Assembly: GCF_048265165.1 (NCBI RefSeq)
Contig: NZ_JBLXCD010000001.1
Span: 744,001-808,000 of the forward strand
Direction: 5' to 3'
Origin: Oceanospirillum sp048265165
GTDB taxonomy: Bacteria; Pseudomonadota; Gammaproteobacteria; Pseudomonadales; Halomonadaceae
DNA length: 64,000 bases
The notes under the pieces are model-generated. The model searched no databases, had not been told where the DNA came from, and saw only the letters and a program-made list of their open reading frames with translations. Numbering within the stretch: position 1 is the stretch's first letter; every line of letters starts with the position of its first letter. The position numbers and the translations under genes are program-made. Positions 16,479 to 25,947 of the stretch are shown one piece after another.

Positions 16479-19400
16479 ATGATTAAGCAACTGGCCGACA
16501 CCGCTTTATATACCGACGCAGCTGCCAACTTAACGCAACATGCACCGGCTCCGATACGTGATGAATATTTACGCTTTATCGAAGCACTGAAAGCTGCAAG
16601 TTTTCAGGGTGACCTGAACCCGGATTACGCCAACCGCGTGGTGCTGTCCACGGATAACTCCATTTATCAGGTACTGCCGCAGGCGGTGCTCTATCCTAAA
16701 AACAATGCCGATATCGCTAAAATTGCCCACCTGAGTAACCAGCCCGGATTTGAGCAGGTTGTATTAAGCCCAAGAGGTGGTGGCACCGGTACCAATGGTC
16801 AGTCACTGACTGATGGTCTAGTGGTTGATATATCCAAACACATGAACCAGATTCTGGAGATTAATGCAGAGGAAGGCTGGGTTCGTGTGCAGACCGGTGT
16901 CGTCAAAGACCAGTTGAATAAAGCGCTGAAAGAACACGGCCTGTTCTTTGCCCCAGAGCTATCCACAAGTAACAGGGCAACCATTGGCGGCATGATCAAT
17001 ACCGATGCCAGCGGTCAAGGCTCCGTGCTCTACGGCAAAACACGGGACCATGTGCTGGAGTTAACAGCTATCATGCTGGATGGTAATGAGTGGACCTCCG
17101 GCCCGATTCCTGACGAAGAGCTGGACACCATCAAACAGCGGGATGACCGTGTGGGTGAGGTGCACCGCTTAGCCGATCAGATTTTCAGTGAACAGGCCGA
17201 TCTGATCGAGGCTAAGTTCCCGAAACTAAACCGCTGCCTGACCGGTTACGATCTGGCGCATATCCGAGATAACAACGGCCAGTTCAACCTGAACGCCTTA
17301 CTCTGTGGTGCCGAAGGCAGCTTGGCCTTTATCACCGAAGCCAAGCTGAATGTCCTTAAGATCCCCAAATATTCGGCTCTGGTGAATATTCAGTACGCCA
17401 GCTTCAGCGATGCACTGCGTGATGCGAAAGATCTTATGGACTGGAACCCTACCTCCATTGAAACCGTTGATTCCAAGGTACTAAATCTGGCCATGGGGGA
17501 TATCATCTGGGATACAGTGCGTGATTATTTCCCGGAAGGTAAAGAAGGCAAAGCCATTGCAGGTATCAATCTGGTGGAGTACACCGGTGACGATGAAGCG
17601 GAGCTGAACGCCAAATTGGATAAGCTGACCGTTCACCTGGATCAGGTGGCGGGTTCTGAACTGGCGGGTAACGGCAAGAGTTTTGCCTATACCATCGCCC
17701 GGGGAGCCAGTGAGATCGGCAAAATCTGGGGTATGCGTAAAAAATCGGTTGGTCTTCTGGGCAACGCCGAAGGTGAAAAGCGCCCGATTCCGTTTGTGGA
17801 AGATACCGCTGTACCACCGGAGAATCTGGCGGACTTTATTATGGAGTTCCGGGAGCTGCTGGACAGTCACGATCTGGCCTACGGTATGTTTGGCCATGTG
17901 GATGCTGGTGTACTGCACGTACGGCCAGCCATCGATATGAAAGACCCGGCGCAGGAAAGCATGATCCGCACCATCACCGATGGCGTTGTGAAACTGACGC
18001 AGAAATACAAAGGTCTGCTCTGGGGCGAGCACGGCAAAGGTGTACGCTCGGAGTACTCACCGGAGTTCTTTGGCGAACTGTACCCCTTTATTCAGGAAGT
18101 AAAAGCCGCCTTTGACCCACGCAACCAGTTGAATCCGGGCAAGATCGCCACTCCAGCTCAGTCGGGTGCCCAACTCTTAAAAATCGATGGTGTCGCTACC
18201 CGTGGCCAGCATGACCGTCAGATCACCGAAGCCACCCGTAATGAGTTCAGTGCCGCCATGTACTGTAATGGTAACGGCGCCTGCTACAACTATGACCCGA
18301 ACGATGCCATGTGCCCATCCTGGAAAGCGACCCGTGAACGCACTCAGTCGCCCAAAGGCCGTTCTTCTCTGATCCGTGAATGGTTGCGCCTGCAGGAGGC
18401 AGCAGGTAGCGACCTGCAGCAAGAGGTGCGTGAAGTCCGCCGTTCAGGCTTTGTTAGCAGCTTTATTCCACGGCTGAAAAATACTCTGGCCAAGCGTAAG
18501 GGAGGCAAAGAGAACGAAGACTTCAGCCATGAGGTGTATCAGGCGATGGCAGGCTGCCTGGCCTGTAAATCCTGTGTCGGCCAGTGCCCGATCAAGGTTA
18601 ACGTACCGGAATTCCGCTCCAAGTTTCTAGAGCTGTATCATGGCCGGTATCTACGCCCGTTAAAAGACTACTTTGTCGGCACACTGGAATACGTGATCCC
18701 CTATGCAGCCAAGGTGCCTTTACTGTACAACCTGCCGATGAAGTTTGGCCCGGTAAAAAGCCTTTTGAAAAACACCGCCGGTATGGTCGACAGCCCACTG
18801 ATCTGCAAAGAGAGTATCGCCAAAGAACTGGCGCGCTACGGTGTGACTTGGGCGACTCCGGAAGCCCTGAACCGCATACCTGCGGACCAGAAAGATAAAG
18901 CTGTGGTCATCGTGCAGGATGCCTTCACCAGCTTCTTTGAAACCCGTCTGGTGCTGGATATTTTTGATCTGCTGACCCGACTGGGCTTCCGCGTCTTTAT
19001 CGCGCCGTTTAAACCGAACGGTAAACCCCTGCATGTGCACGGTATGATGAAGCAGTTTGGCCGTGCCGCCGCCGATAACGCCGAGATGCTACGCGCTCTG
19101 AACCAGACCGGTATTCCTCTGGTGGGTATCGATCCGTCCATGACCCTCACCTATCGTCAGGAATACACTAAAGCCCTACCGGAAGGTGACGCCCCGGAGG
19201 TACTGCTGCTGCAAGAGTGGCTAAGCAATCAAACTGCCCAGTTGGAAGCGTTTAAGATCACTGATTCAGAGTCAGGCGAAACCGAAAACAATCAAACAGA
19301 AGGCCAAGAAGTGTTTCTGCTGGCCCACTGTACCGAAAAAACCAATGCCGCCGCGACCATTAAGATGTGGCAACAGGTCTATGCAGCACTGGGGTATAAG

Positions 19401-19631
19401 CTGACACTGCAAGCCAGCGGTTGCTGTGGCATGTCCGGCACCTTCGGCCATGAAACAGCAAATCTTGAAACCTCAAAAACTATTTACAATCAGAGCTGGG
19501 CTGGCATTGTGGCAGACAGAGATAAACAAGACAGACTGGTGGCAACCGGATACTCCTGTCGCAGTCAGGTAAAGCGCATCGACAGTCAGCAGATCCCGCA
19601 TCCGCTGCAATGGTTACGCAATAACATTTAA
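16479..19631 (+). CDS. ydiJ: FAD/iron-sulfur D-2-hydroxyglutarate dehydrogenase (YdiJ type)
   Basis: 1050 aa, close to the 1018 aa of E. coli YdiJ. The N-terminal half is a PCMH-type FAD domain (VLSPRGGGTGTNGQSLTDG, then ELSTSNRATIGGMINTDASG, about residues 90-185). The FAD-oxidase C domain follows, with YGMFGHVDAGVLHVRP and GEHGKGVRSEY. Then come Cys-rich segments, including CNGNGACYNYDPNDAMCPSW and CLACKSCVGQCPIKVNVPEF (about 690-710), for [4Fe-4S] binding. A CCG domain follows near the C-terminus (LAHCTEKTNA, then ASGCCGMSGTFGHE). The family oxidises D-2-hydroxyglutarate, which can be formed as a side product of serine synthesis, and feeds electrons to the respiratory chain. It is a single transcription unit with a strong terminator about 100 bases downstream. 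Confidence 0.9.
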   Translation: MIKQLADTALYTDAAANLTQHAPAPIRDEYLRFIEALKAASFQGDLNPDYANRVVLSTDNSIYQVLPQAVLYPKNNADIAKIAHLSNQPGFEQVVLSPRGGGTGTNGQSLTDGLVVDISKHMNQILEINAEEGWVRVQTGVVKDQLNKALKEHGLFFAPELSTSNRATIGGMINTDASGQGSVLYGKTRDHVLELTAIMLDGNEWTSGPIPDEELDTIKQRDDRVGEVHRLADQIFSEQADLIEAKFPKLNRCLTGYDLAHIRDNNGQFNLNALLCGAEGSLAFITEAKLNVLKIPKYSALVNIQYASFSDALRDAKDLMDWNPTSIETVDSKVLNLAMGDIIWDTVRDYFPEGKEGKAIAGINLVEYTGDDEAELNAKLDKLTVHLDQVAGSELAGNGKSFAYTIARGASEIGKIWGMRKKSVGLLGNAEGEKRPIPFVEDTAVPPENLADFIMEFRELLDSHDLAYGMFGHVDAGVLHVRPAIDMKDPAQESMIRTITDGVVKLTQKYKGLLWGEHGKGVRSEYSPEFFGELYPFIQEVKAAFDPRNQLNPGKIATPAQSGAQLLKIDGVATRGQHDRQITEATRNEFSAAMYCNGNGACYNYDPNDAMCPSWKATRERTQSPKGRSSLIREWLRLQEAAGSDLQQEVREVRRSGFVSSFIPRLKNTLAKRKGGKENEDFSHEVYQAMAGCLACKSCVGQCPIKVNVPEFRSKFLELYHGRYLRPLKDYFVGTLEYVIPYAAKVPLLYNLPMKFGPVKSLLKNTAGMVDSPLICKESIAKELARYGVTWATPEALNRIPADQKDKAVVIVQDAFTSFFETRLVLDIFDLLTRLGFRVFIAPFKPNGKPLHVHGMMKQFGRAAADNAEMLRALNQTGIPLVGIDPSMTLTYRQEYTKALPEGDAPEVLLLQEWLSNQTAQLEAFKITDSESGETENNQTEGQEVFLLAHCTEKTNAAATIKMWQQVYAALGYKLTLQASGCCGMSGTFGHETANLETSKTIYNQSWAGIVADRDKQDRLVATGYSCRSQVKRIDSQQIPHPLQWLRNNI

Positions 19632-19727
19632 ACCTTATAAATCTTTGTAGTACAATGCAGACATGAAACTAGTATATTCCTTTATTTTTTCGGGTTTTTA
19701 CTAGCAACAAATGAATACTGCACCAGG

Positions 19728-19766
19728 GACGGCTGTACATCTTAAAAGTACAGCCGTCTTTTTTTT
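19728..19766 (+). terminator. Strong intrinsic terminator after ydiJ
   Basis: GACGGCTGTAC (19728-19738) pairs perfectly with GTACAGCCGTC (19748-19758), followed by eight T. It lies 97 bases after the ydiJ stop. Its presence also argues that the next gene starts at 19801 and not at upstream codons that would run through the hairpin. Confidence 0.92.
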
Positions 19767-19800
19767 GCTCGCCAGAGCTGTTTATCAGGACGTTACCTCA

Positions 19801-20559
19801 ATGGTTCGATCAGCTGTTTTAGCGTTTTTAAGCTTTGGCACTTTGCTAGCGACTCTGTGTGCTACAACACCTATTCAGGCTGCAGCCCCCCTTACAGTGG
19901 GCATTCTAAGCGCCCCTGTCATGGGTTATCGCGATGCCAGCCATCAGGTTATGGGGTTTGAAGGAGAGTTAGCTCACCAGATATGCGAGCGGATAAAGCG
20001 CCGGTGTACATTTGTTCTGCAGCCTTTCAATACAAATCTTAGTGATATCCGCCAGGGCCGCATTGACCTTGCTTTTTCCAATATTCTGGTTACTGAAGCT
20101 CGCTCCCGGGAGTTTATATTTTCAGAACGCTACATGCGCTCTGTCTCCTATTACGTCGGCAATCCAAATACTCAACCGAAGTACCGATCAACCCGGGTCG
20201 CCGTCATTAAAGGCTCTGTGCATGCATTCTATCTTCAACAGAATCATAGCGCAGCGATGGAGGCCGTAGTTTATACTGATATCAGTGACATTTACGCTGC
20301 ATTGAAACACGGTGATGTCGACTTAGTTCTGCTCTCGACAATTCTTCAGCTGGGTTTTCTTTATTCCGATGAAAGTGGACTCTTCGACCTGATTGGTGAC
20401 CCTATCGAAAGCTACGGATTAGCAGGAGATATAGCCGTGGCCATTAACCCGGCGCATAAGCAATTAAAGCCTGATATTGATCAGGCGCTTCGCAGTTTGC
20501 TAACCGACGGCAGCTTTAACAAGCTTAATAATAAGTACTTTCCTTTCAACATTTACTAG
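19801..20559 (+). CDS. Periplasmic family 3 solute-binding protein, first of a pair
   Basis: 252 aa from the ATG at 19801. It begins with a signal peptide (MVRSAVLAFLSFGTLLATLC, cleavage likely after IQAAA). The mature part has the SBP_bac_3 pattern: LTVGILSAPVMGYRDASHQV, then MGFEGELAHQICERI, then IRQGRIDLAFSNILVTEARS, and ends with LLTDGSFNKLNNKYFPFNIY. No permease or ATPase of an ABC importer is present. Instead it is followed by a paralogue and a diguanylate cyclase with a periplasmic domain, so a role as a ligand sensor seems more likely than transport. That is inference from context. The ligand is unknown; amino acids are typical for the family. Confidence 0.88.
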   Translation: MVRSAVLAFLSFGTLLATLCATTPIQAAAPLTVGILSAPVMGYRDASHQVMGFEGELAHQICERIKRRCTFVLQPFNTNLSDIRQGRIDLAFSNILVTEARSREFIFSERYMRSVSYYVGNPNTQPKYRSTRVAVIKGSVHAFYLQQNHSAAMEAVVYTDISDIYAALKHGDVDLVLLSTILQLGFLYSDESGLFDLIGDPIESYGLAGDIAVAINPAHKQLKPDIDQALRSLLTDGSFNKLNNKYFPFNIY

Positions 20560-20572
20560 ATTAGGCACTTTT

Positions 20573-21358
20573 ATGGTATGTCATAAACACTTTTCTATTT
20601 CCTGCCTGGTCATTAGTCTGATATTGATTGGTTTTAGCCAGGCTCTCAGTGCCGCCCAGAAAAACGAGACGATTAAAATAGGTATCTCCATCTCTTTCCC
20701 GCCCTTTAACTTCCTTGATGAAAATGGAAATGTTTCCGGCTACAACGCTGATGTTGCCATGGCGGTATGCGAAAAAATGAAAACTCATTGTGAGTTTACC
20801 ATCCTGTCATTTCCAGATGTTATTACTGCATTAGAAACTAATGAAATACAACTCGCTGCCAGTAACCTTCTATGGACAGAAGAGCGCGCCAAACGCATTA
20901 ACTTTAGTACTAAATATTATCGATCAACCAGCAGCCTTTTAGGTGACATGAGCAACTGTACAAAAAACCCGGTTGAAGTCATCAAGGACCCTGACGTCAC
21001 CATTGCTGTAATTGCCGATTCAGCACAGTGGCGCTATCTGTCAGGTCATGCCAAAGGGGAAATCCTTGTCAAAGCATCCACCAGGGAGGCAATGCTTGCT
21101 CTTCAGCAAAAGCAGGCTGATTACATCCTGATACCAACACTTTTTGCGCTGAATTTTCTTGGACGGCCAGAGAATGATAACCTGGATTTTATTGGTTTGC
21201 CGCTAGAGGAAAAGACCCTCTCCGGTGATGTTCATTTTGGTATCACCAAAGCAGATCCTGAATTGAAAATACAGGTCGACCAGGCGATTCAGGCATTAGT
21301 CAATTCCGGCGAACTACGTGCTCTGAGTAAAAAGCACTTTCCATTTAACGTGTATTAA
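20573..21358 (+). CDS. Periplasmic family 3 solute-binding protein, second of a pair
   Basis: 261 aa with a signal peptide (MVCHKHFSISCLVISLILIG, cleavage likely after ALSA). The binding-protein core reads IKIGISISFPPFNFLDENGN, then GYNADVAMAVCEKMKTHCEF, then IQLAASNLLWTEERAKRINF, and ends LVNSGELRALSKKHFPFNVY. The C-terminus nearly repeats that of the preceding protein (FPFNIY versus FPFNVY), pointing to an old duplication. It starts 13 bases after its neighbour and ends one base before the cyclase gene. The lack of transporter genes again suggests a sensory role. The conserved binding-site aromatic and acidic positions (FPPF, YNAD) are present, so ligand binding is likely kept. Confidence 0.9.
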   Translation: MVCHKHFSISCLVISLILIGFSQALSAAQKNETIKIGISISFPPFNFLDENGNVSGYNADVAMAVCEKMKTHCEFTILSFPDVITALETNEIQLAASNLLWTEERAKRINFSTKYYRSTSSLLGDMSNCTKNPVEVIKDPDVTIAVIADSAQWRYLSGHAKGEILVKASTREAMLALQQKQADYILIPTLFALNFLGRPENDNLDFIGLPLEEKTLSGDVHFGITKADPELKIQVDQAIQALVNSGELRALSKKHFPFNVY

Positions 21359-21359
21359 T

Positions 21360-22685
21360 ATGCAGAACATGACCTCCGGCGCAAAGCGCCCACATATTCG
21401 TCGTTTATTGCAAAAACTAACCCTTGTTCTGGTCATTTTTGTAATCTGCGCTCTAGCATTAGTAACCGCTGTACACCGCTATAGTATTAGCCTGATTGAC
21501 ACCAGTCAGAAAGAGCTTTTGCCAGCCATTCATGATCATCAGCGCGCAGCATTAAACCTTGAGAGACTCGAGCGCATGGGTGATCTGGTGGCTTATGGTG
21601 GCAGCCTGACACTGATCCGAAAAAACACCCTGGCAGCCCAGGTACTCGCATTTCAGCCTTCTTTTGATTTCAATCAGAATACCCGGAAAACGGTTCGCGC
21701 TGCATCTGAACTCCTGCGCGAAATTCGCCGAACCCGGCAACCACTACTGAGCAGCCGGGCAGAACGACTCAGCAGCATTGAGTATGAAAACCTGATTCAA
21801 CTGGAACAAACACTGCAGAAGCGCTGGGACAAATACAAACAAGAACTGTTTGATCTTCAGAACAAGATCATCAGCAATGCAATCGCATTACAAACGAAAA
21901 ACATGCAGTTAATAACCGCAACGAATAATCAGATGTTAATCGTATCTGCCTGCAGCATCTCAATGCTCTTACTGGTCGTTTTTATCATAGGCTACAATTT
22001 ATACAAGCACCTGATAACCCCCGTCACTGAGGCTAGCCAGGCTCTGGCAGTGCTGGAGCAGCAGACTAAATATACCCCTCTTAAGGAAGCCCGCTATCAG
22101 GAATTACACAACATTCGCAATACAGTAAACAGCCTCAGCGGCACAATGAAAAAACTACACGAGATGGCTACACGTGACGCCCTGACAGGCTGCATCAATC
22201 GTGGTTATTTTATGGAGCGAGCACAACAAATACTCGCCGTTGCCCATCGAACCAAATCCCCCATGGCGATGGTTATGCTGGATGTTGACCACTTTAAAAG
22301 GGTGAATGATCGCCACGGACATGCTATGGGCGATGACACCCTGAAGTTTGCCGTTAAGTGGATCTCATCTCTACTGCCAAATGGCAGCTTTATAGGTCGT
22401 ATGGGCGGAGAGGAATTCGCAATGGCGTTTCCGGGATACGGTTTGGAAGATGCTGTTAAAATAAGCGATAAAATCCGCAGTGAGATCGAACAAAACTCTA
22501 TCAATAGCGGTACAATTCCTGCTATCACTGTCAGCCTGGGTGTTGACGTCATACGCGATGCCACCGATGAGGTGGACAAGCTCCTCTCTCAGGCAGACAA
22601 GGCACTCTACCAAGCAAAAGCCGGAGGCCGCAATCAGGTTGTTCCATATCAGGCACCGGTATTTATTTCCGGCGAATTACAATAA
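21360..22685 (+). CDS. Membrane diguanylate cyclase with periplasmic sensor region
   Basis: 441 aa. Membrane helix 1 lies at about residues 18-40 (LTLVLVIFVICALALVTAVH). A periplasmic, mostly helical region follows at about 41-190, then helix 2 at about 195-218 (IVSACSISMLLLVVFIIGYN). A HAMP-like linker leads into a GGDEF domain at about 265-435, with DALTGCINRGYF, MLDVDHFKRVNDRHGHAMGD and the active-site RMGGEEFAMAFPG. The RxxD inhibitory site five residues before GGEEF is absent (PNGS there), so product inhibition is unlikely. It would make c-di-GMP in the cytoplasm under control of a periplasmic signal, perhaps relayed by the two binding proteins of the same operon. Its 3' end overlaps the convergent transglutaminase gene by 37 bases. 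Confidence 0.93.
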   Translation: MQNMTSGAKRPHIRRLLQKLTLVLVIFVICALALVTAVHRYSISLIDTSQKELLPAIHDHQRAALNLERLERMGDLVAYGGSLTLIRKNTLAAQVLAFQPSFDFNQNTRKTVRAASELLREIRRTRQPLLSSRAERLSSIEYENLIQLEQTLQKRWDKYKQELFDLQNKIISNAIALQTKNMQLITATNNQMLIVSACSISMLLLVVFIIGYNLYKHLITPVTEASQALAVLEQQTKYTPLKEARYQELHNIRNTVNSLSGTMKKLHEMATRDALTGCINRGYFMERAQQILAVAHRTKSPMAMVMLDVDHFKRVNDRHGHAMGDDTLKFAVKWISSLLPNGSFIGRMGGEEFAMAFPGYGLEDAVKISDKIRSEIEQNSINSGTIPAITVSLGVDVIRDATDEVDKLLSQADKALYQAKAGGRNQVVPYQAPVFISGELQ

Positions 22686-23215
22686 AGCGTCGGTATAGGC
22701 AGGTTGTCAGAAAAAGCGCTAACAACGCAACTTAGAGGGTTAGGCCACACACCTTTAATTCGCATAGCATCAGGGTAGCTCAGACGTATATCTGGCGGCC
22801 CTGAGTACTTTTCAATATTCTGCCAATGACCCATGGTATCAAGATCACACCAGCCTGATCGAGGAAGATAAACCGTATTCAGCCCATGTAAGCGATAGGA
22901 TGGTTTTCCCCGTTCATTTTCAACAGCCTGATATGCAAAGCCTGCAGAGATCCCATTAGCCCTTAATAAGGCAGCCAGCAGATGGCTCTTAGCAAAACAG
23001 CAACCCCGCTTTTGAACAAGGACATCTGAAGCTCTCAATATATCAGCTGCTTTCTGACACACCTCAGTATCCTCAATGTGGTCGCACACCCAATCAAATG
23101 TTTTGGCAATGAACACCTGAGGTGCCTCACTCTGCTTTGATAGGTAACTGGCAAGTGCCAGAACTTCCGGATGATCCCAATTGACTATCTGGGTAGAACG
23201 CAGAAAAGGATTCAT
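22649..23215 (-). CDS. Transglutaminase-like (cysteine protease fold) protein
   Basis: 188 aa from the ATG at 23213-23215, which has GGAG 8 bases upstream; a GTG three codons earlier is also possible. The core has a Cys-His-Asp triad in the order typical of transglutaminase-like domains: KRGCCFAKSHLLAALLRANG (Cys about 75), YRLHGLNTVYL (His about 112) and GWCDLDTM (Asp about 127). There is no signal peptide, so it is probably cytoplasmic. Such proteins hydrolyse or transfer amide bonds; the substrate is unknown. It is convergent with the cyclase gene and shares 37 bases with its 3' end, so the two transcripts are partly antisense. Confidence 0.85.
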   Translation of the reverse strand: MNPFLRSTQIVNWDHPEVLALASYLSKQSEAPQVFIAKTFDWVCDHIEDTEVCQKAADILRASDVLVQKRGCCFAKSHLLAALLRANGISAGFAYQAVENERGKPSYRLHGLNTVYLPRSGWCDLDTMGHWQNIEKYSGPPDIRLSYPDAMRIKGVWPNPLSCVVSAFSDNLPIPTLYCNSPEINTGA

Positions 23216-23337
23216 GGACAGCACTCCGACTGAAAGGGTTCATGTAGAGTATGCCAAGAAAGAATGACAGGGTTTTTAAGAGTTACTGACAGGTTAATGA
23301 CAGTCCAGAAGAGATAAAATGTAGCGAGCAAGCTGAC

Positions 23338-25917
23338 TCAACGAATTAACTGTCCCATAAGCAGCCTGAGGTTCATCGGCTTTACCGGCTTTTTCAAGAG
23401 CTGGTATTGTGCGGCTTTAATTTCAACATTTAATGTTCCGGAGTAATTTGCCGTAACAACAATAACCGGTACAGGGTCTACCATTCGCTCATTCAGCTCA
23501 CGGGCTACATTGATCCCTGTTACCCCATTATCCAGGTGATAATCTACTAAAATAAGGTCTGGGGAGAAGCCATCATCAATAAGCTGACAGGCATCATCAC
23601 GCCCAAGGGCTACCATGACATCAACCCCCCAGCCATCCAGCAGCTGCTCCATGCCATGGCAGATCGCAGGGTCATTATCAATAACCAATACTGGTCGACC
23701 TTCCAGAGGGTCAGCCTTATGCATCAGGGGTAACGACTCGGTACATACGATCTTATCCGGATTTGCCAAGGGAACCTCGATGGAGAATACTGAGCCTTTA
23801 CCCGGTATTGAACGTACCTGAATACGATGATTAAGTACGCGGGCGATTTTCTCTACAATAGCAAGTCCAAGCCCTAACCCTTTATCTGAGGCATTACGCT
23901 TCAGACGACTGAACTCACGGAAAATCTCACTCATCTTTCCCGCTTCAATACCTTCACCGGTGTCCCAGACTTCAATGCTGACATACTCACCCCGCTTTCG
24001 GGATGCAAGTAATACCTGCCCGCCGGGATCAGTATATCGACTGGCATTTGTCAGGAAATTTCTCAAGATACGCCCCAACAACTGAGAGTCTGAGCAAACC
24101 GTGCAGCTTACGACCCGCGAACGAAACCGCTGCTGCTTAAGAGCTGCCTGACACTGATACTCATAGCAAAGGTTTTCCAGCAGAGCGTCAAGAGAAAATG
24201 CCCCCATCTGAGCCTCGACAACGCCTGCATCAAGCTTAGAAATATCCACTAATGCTCCGATCAGACCCTCGATGTCGTTAAGGGAGGAGCCGGTTGAGTA
24301 CACTAATTGCTGCGCAGCCTTTTCCAACGGGTACTCGGTCAGGGCACTGTTAAACAAACGTGCTGCATTCACTGGTTGCAACAAGTCATGGCTGATCGCC
24401 GCCAGAAACTTAGTCTTAGAAATATTGGCTTGTTCAGCTTGCTTTTTAGCTTCTGAAAGCTCCGAGGTACGCACTTCAACCCTTTGCTCCAGCAGCACAT
24501 TAGCATCACGCAATGCCTGAGCCGTCTGACGCCGCTCAGTAATATCCTGGGTCAGGACAAAGAAACCCAGCGTCTCTCCCGTTGCAGATATATGTGGAAC
24601 ATAGGATTTATATAGGTATCGACTTTCACCCTGCTGATTGGCTTCATCGACTTCAAAGCTTACCGTATCGCCCTGAATAACACGGTCGATATACCGCGCC
24701 AAACGCTGTAACTGGTGCGCCGAGTAAACCTCACTCAAATGGCGTCCCAATAGTTCATCACGCTGTAAACCATGCCATTTTTGGTAGGCCCTATTAGTAA
24801 ATTCATACTCCAGACATGCATTGATGTAACAGATCATCGCTGGCAAAGCATCTGTAATCAGTCGCATCTTCTGTTCGCTTTGCTGTAAGGCCTTTGCAAA
24901 TAAACTGCGCTCAGTGACATCGCTAAAGGTGATAACCCGCCCCCCTTCGGCTCGGGGGCGCTGGCGGATCTCCAACACAGAACCGTCTGTGCCAGCCACT
25001 TCGCTGAGCATATTGTCTTCTGATAACAAAACGCCGGAGAGAGGGCTGCCCAGATCGGCACGATCAAATATCCGGTTAAGCATCAGGGGAAAATCCAGAC
25101 AATCCCTCAACTCCCGCTCCTGTATCGCCATCAACTCTGTCAGGCGGGAATTCCATACCTCTGGTATTCCCCTGTCACTGATCAGAACCACCCCCTGGGA
25201 AAGGTTCTCCAATGTGCTTTGCAAGACACGGGATTTCTCTGCCAAAGCCGCTTCCCGGCGCTCAGTTTCAATAGCCTTTAGTCGGGTAATATCAGTATAG
25301 AGAATGGAAAGGTCACCCGTTGATGTCTCTCTCTGATTGACCTGTAACCACCGGCCATCCTTCAGCCGGACAACCTGCCCATAAACCTGCCGATACAGCT
25401 GCATCTCTTCCTGCGTTGTAGCATCGTCTAACAGAACGTCCGTAGCATAGCGGGTAATCTCTGTGAGCGTAGTACCAACCTGAACAGGCAAGTCATAGCG
25501 CTGCCAGATCTCTCGGTAGCGGCTGTTGCAGAGCACCATACGTTTTTGCTCATCAAACAGTACAAAAGCATCTGCCATGCTCTCAATCGCATCCATGAGA
25601 CGGTTATGCAGCGTTTCAATCTCGATATGGGCCTGCTTCAAAGCCTGGTTGCTATCCCGAAGATCTACCAAAGCTGCATTTAAGGCTGCAGTGCGCTCCC
25701 GAACCTGCTCCGCCAACAAGGCAGAGTTCTCAAACGCGGCATAAGCCCGTCCGCCAACATCCGGTGCGGCTTCAACCCGGTCAATCAGTGCCAGGTTCAT
25801 CTGCTGCAGACGATAATTCGCCTGAATCAAGGACTCCCTCTCCTGATGCAATTGCTTTCGTTCCTGCCGAAGCGACTGCAGCTCAAGAAAATCAGCATCA
25901 CTCATGGGTGTACTCAT
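23338..25917 (-). CDS. Hybrid sensor histidine kinase, NahK/ErcS'-like
   Basis: 859 aa. A coiled coil (residues 1-115) is followed by a PAS domain (ESMADAFVLFDEQKRMVLCN, about 112-230), a second PAS (about 235-345) and a third (LPAMICYINACLEYEFTNRA, about 355-475). The dimerisation/phosphoacceptor helix has FLAAISHDLLQPVNAARLFN (His about 508). The ATPase domain has FLTNASRYTDPGGQ and KGLGLGLAIVEKIAR. A receiver ends the protein (LVIDNDPAICHGMEQLLDGW, phosphoacceptor Asp in ILVDYHLDNG about 790). It is cytoplasmic, with no membrane segments. This architecture and the HDLLQP motif are those of Pseudomonas NahK. The FIST-domain gene 30 bases upstream fits the NosP-NahK pairing, in which NosP-bound nitric oxide restrains the kinase. 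A strong AGGGGGAA site precedes the ATG. Confidence 0.9.
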   Translation of the reverse strand: MSTPMSDADFLELQSLRQERKQLHQERESLIQANYRLQQMNLALIDRVEAAPDVGGRAYAAFENSALLAEQVRERTAALNAALVDLRDSNQALKQAHIEIETLHNRLMDAIESMADAFVLFDEQKRMVLCNSRYREIWQRYDLPVQVGTTLTEITRYATDVLLDDATTQEEMQLYRQVYGQVVRLKDGRWLQVNQRETSTGDLSILYTDITRLKAIETERREAALAEKSRVLQSTLENLSQGVVLISDRGIPEVWNSRLTELMAIQERELRDCLDFPLMLNRIFDRADLGSPLSGVLLSEDNMLSEVAGTDGSVLEIRQRPRAEGGRVITFSDVTERSLFAKALQQSEQKMRLITDALPAMICYINACLEYEFTNRAYQKWHGLQRDELLGRHLSEVYSAHQLQRLARYIDRVIQGDTVSFEVDEANQQGESRYLYKSYVPHISATGETLGFFVLTQDITERRQTAQALRDANVLLEQRVEVRTSELSEAKKQAEQANISKTKFLAAISHDLLQPVNAARLFNSALTEYPLEKAAQQLVYSTGSSLNDIEGLIGALVDISKLDAGVVEAQMGAFSLDALLENLCYEYQCQAALKQQRFRSRVVSCTVCSDSQLLGRILRNFLTNASRYTDPGGQVLLASRKRGEYVSIEVWDTGEGIEAGKMSEIFREFSRLKRNASDKGLGLGLAIVEKIARVLNHRIQVRSIPGKGSVFSIEVPLANPDKIVCTESLPLMHKADPLEGRPVLVIDNDPAICHGMEQLLDGWGVDVMVALGRDDACQLIDDGFSPDLILVDYHLDNGVTGINVARELNERMVDPVPVIVVTANYSGTLNVEIKAAQYQLLKKPVKPMNLRLLMGQLIR

Positions 25918-25947
25918 CGTTTCCCCCTGAATCCGGTATTCGCTGGT

